A program made the position numbers and the translations under genes. A stretch of DNA of 42,036 nt, taken from assembly GCA_029558435.1 (NCBI GenBank), contig JAKQEZ010000246.1, forward strand, positions 1 to 42,036, given 5' to 3'. Positions 27,508 to 34,488 of the stretch are shown here, piece after piece; within the stretch, counting starts at the first letter, position 1; every line of letters starts with the position of its first letter. The stretch comes from Bacteroidota bacterium. Its GTDB lineage: Bacteria > Bacteroidota > Bacteroidia > Flavobacteriales > Crocinitomicaceae. Below the pieces are notes generated by a model. It had not been told where the DNA came from. It did no database searches and saw only the letters and a list, made by a program, of their open reading frames with translations.

Positions 27508-27556
27508 CGTGTGAGATTTATAAAAATTAGTTAAAAAAATTAAAATTTAGACAGAA

Positions 27557-28696
27557 ATGGACTTTGGTTTAAATGAAAATCAAAAAATGATTGCGCAGAT
27601 GGTGCGTGATTTTACAGAAAAAGAAGTAAAACCTTATTTGAACAAATGGGATGATGAAGAATATTTTCCTGTTGAAACAATGAAAAAATTAGGTGAACTT
27701 GGTTTGTTAGGTATCTACATTCCTGAAGAATATGGAGGAAGTGGATTTTCATACAACGAATATGTTACTGCACTTATTGAATTAGGAAAAGTTTGTGGTG
27801 GATTAGGTTTGAGCGTAGCTGCACATAACTCTTTGTGTACAGGTCACATCTACTACCACGGAAGTGAAGAACAAAAACGTAAATACTTACCAAAATTAGC
27901 TTCTGGTGAATTTATCGGTGCATGGGGATTAACAGAACCAAATACAGGATCTGACGCTATGCGTATGAAAACAACTGCTGTTAAAGACGGTAATGATTGG
28001 ATCATCAATGGTGCAAAAAACTGGATTACACATGGTTTATCTGGTGATGTGGCTGTTGTTTTGGTTAGAACAGGAGAATTATTGGATAGCCGTGGAATTA
28101 CTGCCTTTATCGTAGAAAAAGGTACACCAGGTTTTTCTGCAGTAAAAATTAAAGGAAAATTGGGGGTAAGAGCATCTGAAACTGCTGAATTGATTTTTGA
28201 TAATGTGCGTGTTCCACAAGAAAATGTAATTGGTGAAGTTGGTATGGGCTTTATTCAAGCGATGCAGATTTTGGATGGTGGTCGTATTTCAATTGCGGCA
28301 TTAAGTTGTGGTGTTGCACGTGGAGCATATGAAGCATCGGTTAAATATGCAAAAGAGAGAGAGCAATTTGGAAAACCAATTGCAACGTTTCAAGCTATTG
28401 CATTCAAATTAGCAGATATGGCAACAGAAGTTGAAGCTGCAGAATTATTAACTTTCCAAGCAGCATATTTGAAAAACACCAAACAACCATTAACACGCCA
28501 AGGTGCTTATGCAAAATATTATGCATCAGAAGTAGCTGTTAGATGTGGTAATGAAGCTGTTCAAATTATGGGTGGTTATGGTTATACAAAAGAGTATCCA
28601 GCAGAGAAATTCTTGCGTGATGCGAAGTTGTTAACTATTGGTGAAGGTACCTCTGAAATACAAAAATTAGTTATTTCAAGAGAAATTTTGAAATAA
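27557..28696 (+). CDS. Acyl-CoA dehydrogenase (short/medium-chain type)
   Basis: A 379-residue FAD enzyme that oxidises acyl-CoA to enoyl-CoA in beta-oxidation or branched-chain amino acid breakdown. Motifs: GAWGLTEPNTGSDA (FAD-binding loop), NWITHGLSGDVAVV, then ARGAYEASVKYAKEREQFGK and IMGGYGYTKEYPAEKFLRDA. The catalytic base is Glu363 in TIGEGTSEIQ, the position used by short and medium-chain members. The best fit is a butyryl-CoA or short-chain dehydrogenase; the exact chain length cannot be read from sequence. No electron-transfer flavoprotein genes are nearby. Confidence 0.94.
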   Translation: MDFGLNENQKMIAQMVRDFTEKEVKPYLNKWDDEEYFPVETMKKLGELGLLGIYIPEEYGGSGFSYNEYVTALIELGKVCGGLGLSVAAHNSLCTGHIYYHGSEEQKRKYLPKLASGEFIGAWGLTEPNTGSDAMRMKTTAVKDGNDWIINGAKNWITHGLSGDVAVVLVRTGELLDSRGITAFIVEKGTPGFSAVKIKGKLGVRASETAELIFDNVRVPQENVIGEVGMGFIQAMQILDGGRISIAALSCGVARGAYEASVKYAKEREQFGKPIATFQAIAFKLADMATEVEAAELLTFQAAYLKNTKQPLTRQGAYAKYYASEVAVRCGNEAVQIMGGYGYTKEYPAEKFLRDAKLLTIGEGTSEIQKLVISREILK

Positions 28697-28700
28697 AAAG

Positions 28701-28730
28701 TTGTTTGTTGAAAAAAATGTTATAACTTTG
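28701..28730 (+). promoter_or_regulatory. Consensus promoter of rpsU
   Basis: TTG (28701-28703), exactly 19 bases, then TAACTTTG (28723-28730): a perfect match to the Bacteroidota promoter TTG-N19-TAnnTTTG. Transcription would start near 28737, giving a leader of about 38 bases. Confidence 0.8.
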
Positions 28731-28774
28731 CGGTCCATTAAGGATTTTGATAAGATTATAAAAAATAGAAAAAT

Positions 28775-28966
28775 ATGTTAATAGTACAAGTAAAAGAAGG
28801 TGAAAGCATCGAAAGAGCTTTGAAAAAATACAAGAAAAAATACGACAAAACAGGTGTTGTTAAACAATTGCGTAATCGTAAAGAATTTACAAAACCTTCT
28901 GTAATTAAAAGACAAGCATTAATTAAAGCTGTTTACAAGCAAAAAATGCAAGTTCAAGAAGCTTAA
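28775..28966 (+). CDS. rpsU: 30S ribosomal protein bS21
   Basis: A 63-residue basic protein, MLIVQVKEGESIERALKKYK and onward, matching Bacteroidota bS21. In the Flavobacterium johnsoniae ribosome bS21, with bS18 and bS6, hides the anti-Shine-Dalgarno end of 16S rRNA, which fits the lack of SD sequences across this window. The gene has a perfect promoter and probably its own terminator at 28996-29025. The bases just before the ATG are AT-rich without an SD; the only purine run, AAGGA, is about 34 bases upstream, too far to act in the usual way. Confidence 0.96.
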   Translation: MLIVQVKEGESIERALKKYKKKYDKTGVVKQLRNRKEFTKPSVIKRQALIKAVYKQKMQVQEA

Positions 28967-28995
28967 GATATAACATATTTTCAAAAAATACGTAT

Positions 28996-29025
28996 AAGGA
29001 GTCTATATGACTCCTTTTTTATTTT
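28996..29025 (+). terminator. Hairpin between rpsU and xerC: terminator overlapping the xerC start
   Basis: Perfect 8-bp stem AAGGAGTC / GACTCCTT (28996-29003 with 29009-29016), 5-base loop TATAT, then TTTTTT-A-TTTT. As RNA this is a textbook intrinsic terminator for rpsU. The left arm is also an AAGGAG placed 5 bases before the ATG of xerC, and the ATG itself (29007-29009) lies in the loop and first stem base. Confidence 0.8.
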
Positions 29026-29885
29026 CTATAGAGTTTGAACAATACCTACAAGCTGAGAAACGTTTCTCTACTCATACTGTTATTGCCTATCAGCACGATT
29101 TAATGCAGTTTTTTGATTTTACTGCAATAACAACCCCACAAGATTTAGTAGAAATTAATTCAAAGCTTATTAGAGGCTGGATGGTGCAATTAATTAATGA
29201 AGGCTATACCAATAAAAGTGTTAATAGAAAATTATCGGCTGTGCGTGCTTATTTTCGTTTTTTAAAAAGAAATGGAGTAGTGGCAGTAAATCCAACGTCA
29301 GGGCTAACTGGACCAAAAATTGAAAAAAGATTGCCCCAGTTTGCAAAAGAACAAGAGCTGGATAATCAAATTCTCAATAATTCATTATCTATTCGTGATG
29401 CATTAATTGTTGAGTTGCTGTATCAAACAGGTATGCGTCTCAATGAATTAATTGAACTTAAGACAAGTAGTTTAGACGATTGTAAACTTAAAGTGCTTGG
29501 TAAACGCAATAAAGAACGAATAATACCAATTTCTAAAGAACTAGTTGAGCAAATAAAAGCTTATCGACAAGATTGCAATCAAAATGGCTTTCAAAATTCT
29601 TCACTTATTTTAACAGATAAGGGTAACAAATTGTATCCAAAATTTGTTTATCGTAAAATAAATGCTTATCTTGCTAGTGCAACGGAATTGCAAAAATGTA
29701 GCCCACACGTTCTTCGACATACATTTGCTACCCACATGCTCAATAACGGTGCTGGAATAGAAACAATAAAAGAGCTACTTGGTCACGCAAATTTATCGGC
29801 AACGCAGGTTTACACTCACAATTCATTTGCACAATTAACTAATATTTACTCACAAGCTCACCCACGTGGGCACAAAACAGATTAG
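29007..29885 (+). CDS. xerC: Tyrosine recombinase XerC (chromosome dimer resolution)
   Basis: A 292-residue site-specific recombinase. All catalytic residues are present: Arg144 in YQTGMRLNELIEL, Lys166 in VLGKRNKERIIPI, His234 and Arg237 in SPHVLRHTFATHML, His260 in LLGHANLSATQ and nucleophile Tyr269 in VYTHNSF. The N-terminal core-binding domain (FEQYLQAEKRFSTHTVIAY) fits XerC of the Bacteroidota housekeeping set rather than a mobile integrase. The ATG at 29007 gives the expected N-terminus, but it lies within the rpsU terminator hairpin. hpf starts 2 bases after the stop, so the two are co-transcribed. Confidence 0.94.
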   Translation: MTPFLFSIEFEQYLQAEKRFSTHTVIAYQHDLMQFFDFTAITTPQDLVEINSKLIRGWMVQLINEGYTNKSVNRKLSAVRAYFRFLKRNGVVAVNPTSGLTGPKIEKRLPQFAKEQELDNQILNNSLSIRDALIVELLYQTGMRLNELIELKTSSLDDCKLKVLGKRNKERIIPISKELVEQIKAYRQDCNQNGFQNSSLILTDKGNKLYPKFVYRKINAYLASATELQKCSPHVLRHTFATHMLNNGAGIETIKELLGHANLSATQVYTHNSFAQLTNIYSQAHPRGHKTD

Positions 29886-29887
29886 CC

Positions 29888-30184
29888 ATGGATATTAAAG
29901 TGAATTCGGTAAATTTTACACCAGACAAAAAATTAGTGTCGTTTGTAAATGAAAAGGTTAAGAAGCTACAACTGTTTTTTGATAACATTACAGCAAGTGA
30001 AGTATTCTTAAAATTGGATAAAGACCAAGAAAAAGAAAATAAACAAGCGGTCATTAAAATATTATTACCAGGTAAAGAATTATTAGCTAAAAAACAATGC
30101 AAAACTTTTGAAGAAGCAACTGATTTAGCTTGTGAAGCATTGAGTAGACAAGTTCAAAAACATAAAGGGAAGTTAACAGATTAA
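29888..30184 (+). CDS. hpf: Ribosome hibernation-promoting factor (short HPF/RaiA type)
   Basis: A 98-residue protein with the beta-alpha-beta-beta-beta-alpha layout of the HPF/RaiA family: MDIKVNSVNFTPDKKLVSFV, then EVFLKLDKDQ, then CKTFEEATDLACEALSRQVQ and a basic end. These proteins bind the 30S decoding region in stationary phase and stop translation. Length matches the short form without the dimerising C-terminal domain. It is cotranscribed with xerC and ends at a strong bidirectional terminator. Confidence 0.92.
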   Translation: MDIKVNSVNFTPDKKLVSFVNEKVKKLQLFFDNITASEVFLKLDKDQEKENKQAVIKILLPGKELLAKKQCKTFEEATDLACEALSRQVQKHKGKLTD

Positions 30185-30205
30185 AAAACGTTAAATATTT
30201 AAAAC

Positions 30206-30233
30206 AAAAAGAGCGACTTTTGGTCGCTCTTTT
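30206..30233. terminator. Bidirectional intrinsic terminator between hpf and the PA-domain gene
   Basis: An 11-bp stem, core GAGCGAC / GTCGCTC (30211-30217 with 30223-30229) extended by A/T pairs, with a 5-base loop, A-run on the left and T-run on the right. It serves the two convergent genes that flank it. Confidence 0.88.
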
Positions 30234-30254
30234 CATTTATTGGTAAATACCTAA

Positions 30255-32048
30255 TTATTTCTTAACGAAGTTGAATTTAGCATTCGCTCCGTTTTCATAA
30301 TTTACATTTACAATATACATTCCATTCACTAAGTTAGAAATGTTCATTGATGCAGTGTTGCTCACAAAGCTAACGTTGTTTGAAGCAACTTGTTTACCTG
30401 TAACGTCTGTTACCACGATAGTTGCTTTACCGTCCAAAGCAATGTTAAAGTTAATTACATCATTTGCAGGGTTTGGATAAGCAGAACCACTTAAACTAGA
30501 TAACGCATTTAATTTAGCCTCTGCTTGATTAATTGCATGAATAGCAATTGATGGAGTCATATCAGAACCAAAACCAGTTAAAAACCAGTTTTGATTGTTT
30601 TGTCCAGGCATAATATATAATGGATTCATAGGCTCGTTGTATTGTTGCATTGTAGCGTTAAAATCAACGTTTCTATCGTATCCAATGTAAAAATATTCTC
30701 CGTAATTAATTAAACAGAATAAATAGCTTTGAGCGTCTTCTAAATACAATGGATCATCAAAAATAAAATGAACATCTTCTGTATCCACCTCGTTTACAAA
30801 GTTGTATTCTGCACTTGCAACAGACTCTAAGTTGTCAAAAGTTGGGGCAGTAATACTTATTGCATCGTTCCATTTAAAAACTTCTGCATAGATAGTTTTG
30901 CCACTTAAACTTGGTGCTTTAGATGTGTCAATAGAAATACTAGCTTTCATTCCAAGTGCTGCTAATCTACTTGCATTAGCATTTATAAAATTTGTACAGT
31001 ATCTAACTTCACTATATGGTTGAGCTTGATCTGCTGGGCGTGTATATGAGTTTACAACAGGTTTGCTATTAGCTGCGTCAAATCTAGATTTTGAAATATA
31101 ACTATCATTTACTGTGAAAGTAATAGTATAATAGTTATCATTTGGAAAATCATCATCACTACCATCACCTGTTAATAATTGGTATTCCAATTTATAATCA
31201 CCAGCAGGGTAAGAAGCTAAACTAAATTGATTAAAAGAAAGTGCCTCACCAGGAAAAATATCTACGCTGTCAATAGTTGAACCAGTTACACCATCTAAGT
31301 CAAACGCTACAGTATCACCATAAACTACTACGTTTCCAGGACCTGTAATTTTAGCACATGCTTTTGCACCTGTTTGTGCACCAGAACCATAGTTGTACAC
31401 ACGCATACCCAATTCCATGTTGAAATCTGTCCCGTTTTGTGCCAATAAAGAGTGCACACCGTTGTATAATGGTGTCAAAATTAAATCTTCAGTAAATGCT
31501 AAGTCATTTACGCCAATACCAGCTTTGTTTCCAATAAAAACTTCAACTGGGCCATTAGCCATTTCATTCACCAAAAGAGCACCATCAAGACTTGTCAACA
31601 TTACAACTGGAATTGTAACGTTCGGTCCTTGTGTACCACCCCCCATAGCAATTACTTCGTTATCGCGGTTAACAACAATGACTGCAATTGCACCAGCATC
31701 TTGTGCGTTTTTAGCTTTGTCACCAAACTCACATGTGTTTCTGTAAACAACCGCAATTTTACCTGTAACAGACGAGCCGTTTGTTAAAGGTGAACATCCT
31801 TCTTGTGAAATTGGATGTCCTTGGGCATTTGTACCTGTAGTACCATCTTCAACAAGTGCTAAATAACCTTGTACATGAACACCTGGTGTAGAAAAGTTCA
31901 TCGTAGAGCCCCAACCGCTAGTAGTCTCACCATAGCTAAATGTATAGTTGCCGACGATGCTTGCAGGTGATACTCCTGTTACAGTCATTTGACTGAAACC
32001 AAAGCCTACCCCTCCTGCAATAAATAAAGAAAGTATTAATTTTTTCAT
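30255..32048 (-). CDS. Secreted PA-domain protein with type IX (type A) sorting tail
   Basis: A 597-residue exported protein. The signal peptide covers residues 1-19 (MKKLILSLFIAGGVGFGFSQ region). Residues about 62-165 are a protease-associated (PA) domain: LALVEDG, SVTGKIAVVYRNTCEFGDKA, AGAIAVIVVNRD, VTIPVVMLTSLDGALL. The middle (about 190-500) has beta-rich modules with no protease catalytic motif that I can find. The last 85 residues (SAYPNPANDVINFNI, VTDVTGKQVASN, LVNGMYIVNVNY) are a type IX sorting domain. PA domains usually accompany peptidases and bind substrates; here the partner is unknown. It is transcribed alone, between two terminators, from a near-consensus promoter. Confidence 0.9.
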   Translation of the reverse strand: MKKLILSLFIAGGVGFGFSQMTVTGVSPASIVGNYTFSYGETTSGWGSTMNFSTPGVHVQGYLALVEDGTTGTNAQGHPISQEGCSPLTNGSSVTGKIAVVYRNTCEFGDKAKNAQDAGAIAVIVVNRDNEVIAMGGGTQGPNVTIPVVMLTSLDGALLVNEMANGPVEVFIGNKAGIGVNDLAFTEDLILTPLYNGVHSLLAQNGTDFNMELGMRVYNYGSGAQTGAKACAKITGPGNVVVYGDTVAFDLDGVTGSTIDSVDIFPGEALSFNQFSLASYPAGDYKLEYQLLTGDGSDDDFPNDNYYTITFTVNDSYISKSRFDAANSKPVVNSYTRPADQAQPYSEVRYCTNFINANASRLAALGMKASISIDTSKAPSLSGKTIYAEVFKWNDAISITAPTFDNLESVASAEYNFVNEVDTEDVHFIFDDPLYLEDAQSYLFCLINYGEYFYIGYDRNVDFNATMQQYNEPMNPLYIMPGQNNQNWFLTGFGSDMTPSIAIHAINQAEAKLNALSSLSGSAYPNPANDVINFNIALDGKATIVVTDVTGKQVASNNVSFVSNTASMNISNLVNGMYIVNVNYENGANAKFNFVKK

Positions 32049-32071
32049 AACTTAAATTTAGTATTAATGCA

Positions 32072-32101
32072 CTAAAATAGAAATAATTTTTTATTATACA
32101 A
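32072..32101 (-). promoter_or_regulatory. Near-consensus promoter of the PA-domain gene
   Basis: On the minus strand TTG (32099-32101), exactly 19 bases, then TATTTTAG (32072-32079), which differs from TAnnTTTG at one base. The leader would be about 17 bases. Confidence 0.45.
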
Positions 32102-32142
32102 TGTCAATTGCTAAAGATTATCAATGAAATGTGTTAAATAAA

Positions 32143-32170
32143 AAACGACCTTGGAAACCCAAGGTCGTTT
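32143..32170 (-). terminator. Intrinsic terminator of the PpiD/SurA-like gene
   Basis: A perfect 11-bp stem (AAACGACCTTG / CAAGGTCGTTT, 32143-32153 with 32160-32170), which can be closed by one more G-C pair. On the minus strand it is followed by a T-rich run (complement of 32137-32145). It ends the gene whose stop is at 32194. Confidence 0.85.
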
Positions 32171-32193
32171 AAAAAATGATTTCTTAGAAAAAA

Positions 32194-34401
32194 TTAATGG
32201 CGAATTCCGATTTTTAAGAATCTTCTGTTATCCACTACATTTACTTTTTCACGCAATCCTGTAATTGCATCGTTTTGCATTGAAGAACGTGCTTGACCAA
32301 CCAATTGTTGTTTTTCTGTTTCGTATGTTTTTGTTGCTGGCTCTGCAATTGTTTTGTTAACACGAACCACATAAACAGCATTTCTACCTTTTAAAGGTAA
32401 AGTAGTCATCCCGTCTTTTAATCCTTTAGAATACAAAGCACCAACAATTTCAGGGTCATAACCACCACCCATAATGGATGGGTTGGCAAATGTAATTTCG
32501 GCTTTTTGAATTTCTAAACCATTTTTAGAAGCAATTCCTTCTAATGATTTTCCAGTCAATTTGCTTTTGAAAATGTTTGCTTTTTTATCGTTCATCAACT
32601 CTCTACGCATAGCCATTTCAGCTGCTTCAAATGAAGGAACACCTTTTTCTCTTACAACAGAAAGCATTGCAATGATGTAACGATCCTCATCTTTAATTGG
32701 AGATAAATTCACCATTCCAGCTTCACTCTTATCACTATATGCCAATGTGATTAAACGATCTTCTGCATAAGGAGTTTTCATACCATACACTTGTGTGTTT
32801 TTTTCATCAATTGTCATGCTCAAAGGTGTATATCCTTTTCTGATAGCAATCGTATCAAAGGCATCTGATTTTGCTTTCAAAGTAGTTTTTGCATCCACAA
32901 CATCTACCACTTCAGCAACTAAATCATTTGCCAATAAGTTGATATCGTCCATAGTGTTAGCACTTGGTTTCAATGTTTTTTCAATAATTGCCAAGTTTGG
33001 AACTCTACCAGCTTTTTTCTCTAAAACCTCGATGATGTGAACACCAAAGTCTGATTGTACACGACCAATTTTTCCAACAGGATTGTTTTTAGCAAAATCA
33101 CTGAATTCTGGAACCATTTCGCTATAAATGAAGTTTTCAATTTTCCCTCCTTCTTTTGCAGAACCTGGGTCTTGGCTGTATTGTGTAACAAATGATTCAA
33201 AATTATCTTTGTTGATTACTTGCAACAAAGAGTCTGCTTGTTTGATTTTTGCTTTACTTCCTAGTGTATCTGTTTTCTGTGCACTTAATAAAATGTGACG
33301 AACACTGTAGATAGTTGTTTCAACACCTAATACTTTTGCCAAACGGTATTTACCTTTGTCTAAATAAGGTCCAACAACTGTTCCAACTCCTGCTGCTGCA
33401 AAAACAGAATCCATTTGTGCTGGGTATGTAAAGTTTGGATTTGCTTTTGGTGTGTTTTCTGAACGGAAACCTGCTTTAGGTACGTAATATGGCCACTCAC
33501 TGTTTTTAACAACAAAAATAGAGTCGTTTTTTGCTGATGTTTGTTTTGCAAAACCTTCTTTTAATTTTGTCAATTCATTGTTAAATGCAGCTGAGTCAGC
33601 TTTAGAAGGTGCAATATCTACTGTGAAATATTTAATATCGCGTGAATTTGATTTCACTCTATACTTAACATCGTCTTTATTTTTTTCGTAGTATTTTCTT
33701 AATTCTTCATCGGTGATTTTAATATCAGCATCTGGAATTTCAGAAAAACGTTTTAAAACAAATGAAATGTCTTTAATTCTTTTTTGAGCAATATATTGTT
33801 CCTTTGCCTCAAGGTTTGTAGCATAAGCACCTTGACTCAATAGTTGAAAATATTTTCCTTGCAAACGTTGTAAAGTCAACGATACTTTTGTTTGATTCCA
33901 TGCTTGTTGCTCTTCTGCTTTTGAAGAGTTTTTCAATTCATCAACACGTTTGCGTAACAATTTTTCGCTGTATAAACCAGTTGCAGGATCTTTAAAACTT
34001 TCTGCAATGCTCGATAAAACAGTAAAACCATCATGACCATACAAGAATGCATCGAATTCTCTCTCACTTACAGATAAACCAAGTGCATTGAATTCTTTTT
34101 GCAAAATCATTGAGTCAACAATTGCATTCCACGCTTTGTTGTCTGACTGTACTTGATCTCTTACAGTATATTCTCTTCCTTGTTGCGCAAACTCTTGCTG
34201 GTCTGCTTGTTGGTAGTTTCTACTTGCTTCTTCATACAATTTTGGATCGATAACTTCTCCATCAATTGTTCCATAACCAATTTGCTCTTTTCCACCAAAC
34301 ATTCCTTTGTTGTAGTCAGTAAGAATAAAAGCAAACATTGCTAGTCCAACAAGACCAACTAATAACCATGATTTCTCACGAATTTTTCCAATTATTGCCA
34401 T
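32194..34401 (-). CDS. Membrane-anchored peptidyl-prolyl isomerase (PpiD/SurA-like foldase)
   Basis: A 735-residue protein. Residues about 12-29 (WLLVGLVGLAMFAFIL) are an N-terminal membrane anchor; the rest should face the periplasm. A SurA/PpiD-type N-terminal chaperone region follows (FNALGLSVSEREFDAFL, the DEELRKYYEKNKDDV segment). A parvulin domain lies at about 363-455, with YSVRHILLSAQKTD, FVTQYSQDPGSAKEGGKI and SDFGVHIIEVLEKK. A large C-terminal part (about 460-735) contains a second, less clear parvulin-like repeat. It probably helps outer-membrane and secreted proteins fold. It is transcribed separately from the symporter upstream, with 87 bases between. Confidence 0.92.
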   Translation of the reverse strand: MAIIGKIREKSWLLVGLVGLAMFAFILTDYNKGMFGGKEQIGYGTIDGEVIDPKLYEEASRNYQQADQQEFAQQGREYTVRDQVQSDNKAWNAIVDSMILQKEFNALGLSVSEREFDAFLYGHDGFTVLSSIAESFKDPATGLYSEKLLRKRVDELKNSSKAEEQQAWNQTKVSLTLQRLQGKYFQLLSQGAYATNLEAKEQYIAQKRIKDISFVLKRFSEIPDADIKITDEELRKYYEKNKDDVKYRVKSNSRDIKYFTVDIAPSKADSAAFNNELTKLKEGFAKQTSAKNDSIFVVKNSEWPYYVPKAGFRSENTPKANPNFTYPAQMDSVFAAAGVGTVVGPYLDKGKYRLAKVLGVETTIYSVRHILLSAQKTDTLGSKAKIKQADSLLQVINKDNFESFVTQYSQDPGSAKEGGKIENFIYSEMVPEFSDFAKNNPVGKIGRVQSDFGVHIIEVLEKKAGRVPNLAIIEKTLKPSANTMDDINLLANDLVAEVVDVVDAKTTLKAKSDAFDTIAIRKGYTPLSMTIDEKNTQVYGMKTPYAEDRLITLAYSDKSEAGMVNLSPIKDEDRYIIAMLSVVREKGVPSFEAAEMAMRRELMNDKKANIFKSKLTGKSLEGIASKNGLEIQKAEITFANPSIMGGGYDPEIVGALYSKGLKDGMTTLPLKGRNAVYVVRVNKTIAEPATKTYETEKQQLVGQARSSMQNDAITGLREKVNVVDNRRFLKIGIRH

Positions 34402-34424
34402 AAGATATTGTAATTACAAGGGTG

Positions 34425-34432
34425 CGAATATA
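34425..34432 (-). promoter_or_regulatory. Possible -7 promoter box for the PpiD/SurA-like gene
   Basis: On the minus strand TATATTCG, one mismatch from TAnnTTTG, followed by CACCC as often seen after such boxes, 23 bases before the ATG. No TTG is seen 19 bases upstream. Weak. Confidence 0.3.
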
Positions 34433-34488
34433 AACAGTAGATTTGATAAATAAAAATTTCGGTTTGTAAATTTTTGTTATTTCAAGTT

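Noticed and set aside
29007..29885. Tyrosine recombinase as a sign of an integrated element
   Set aside because: It has housekeeping XerC sequence, sits between rpsU and hpf, and there are no attachment repeats or phage genes nearby.
30185..30254. Possible tRNA in the gap after hpf
   Set aside because: The only structure is the short terminator hairpin; the gap is too short and has no cloverleaf.
32093..32107. TTGACA and TATAAT seen together on the minus strand near the PA-domain gene
   Set aside because: They are only 3 bases apart, so they cannot act as a -35/-10 pair; the Bacteroidota-type box at 32072-32101 fits better.
34440..34480. AT-only inverted repeat after the symporter gene as a terminator
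   Set aside because: The stem is purely A/T with no clear T-run; too weak to call.
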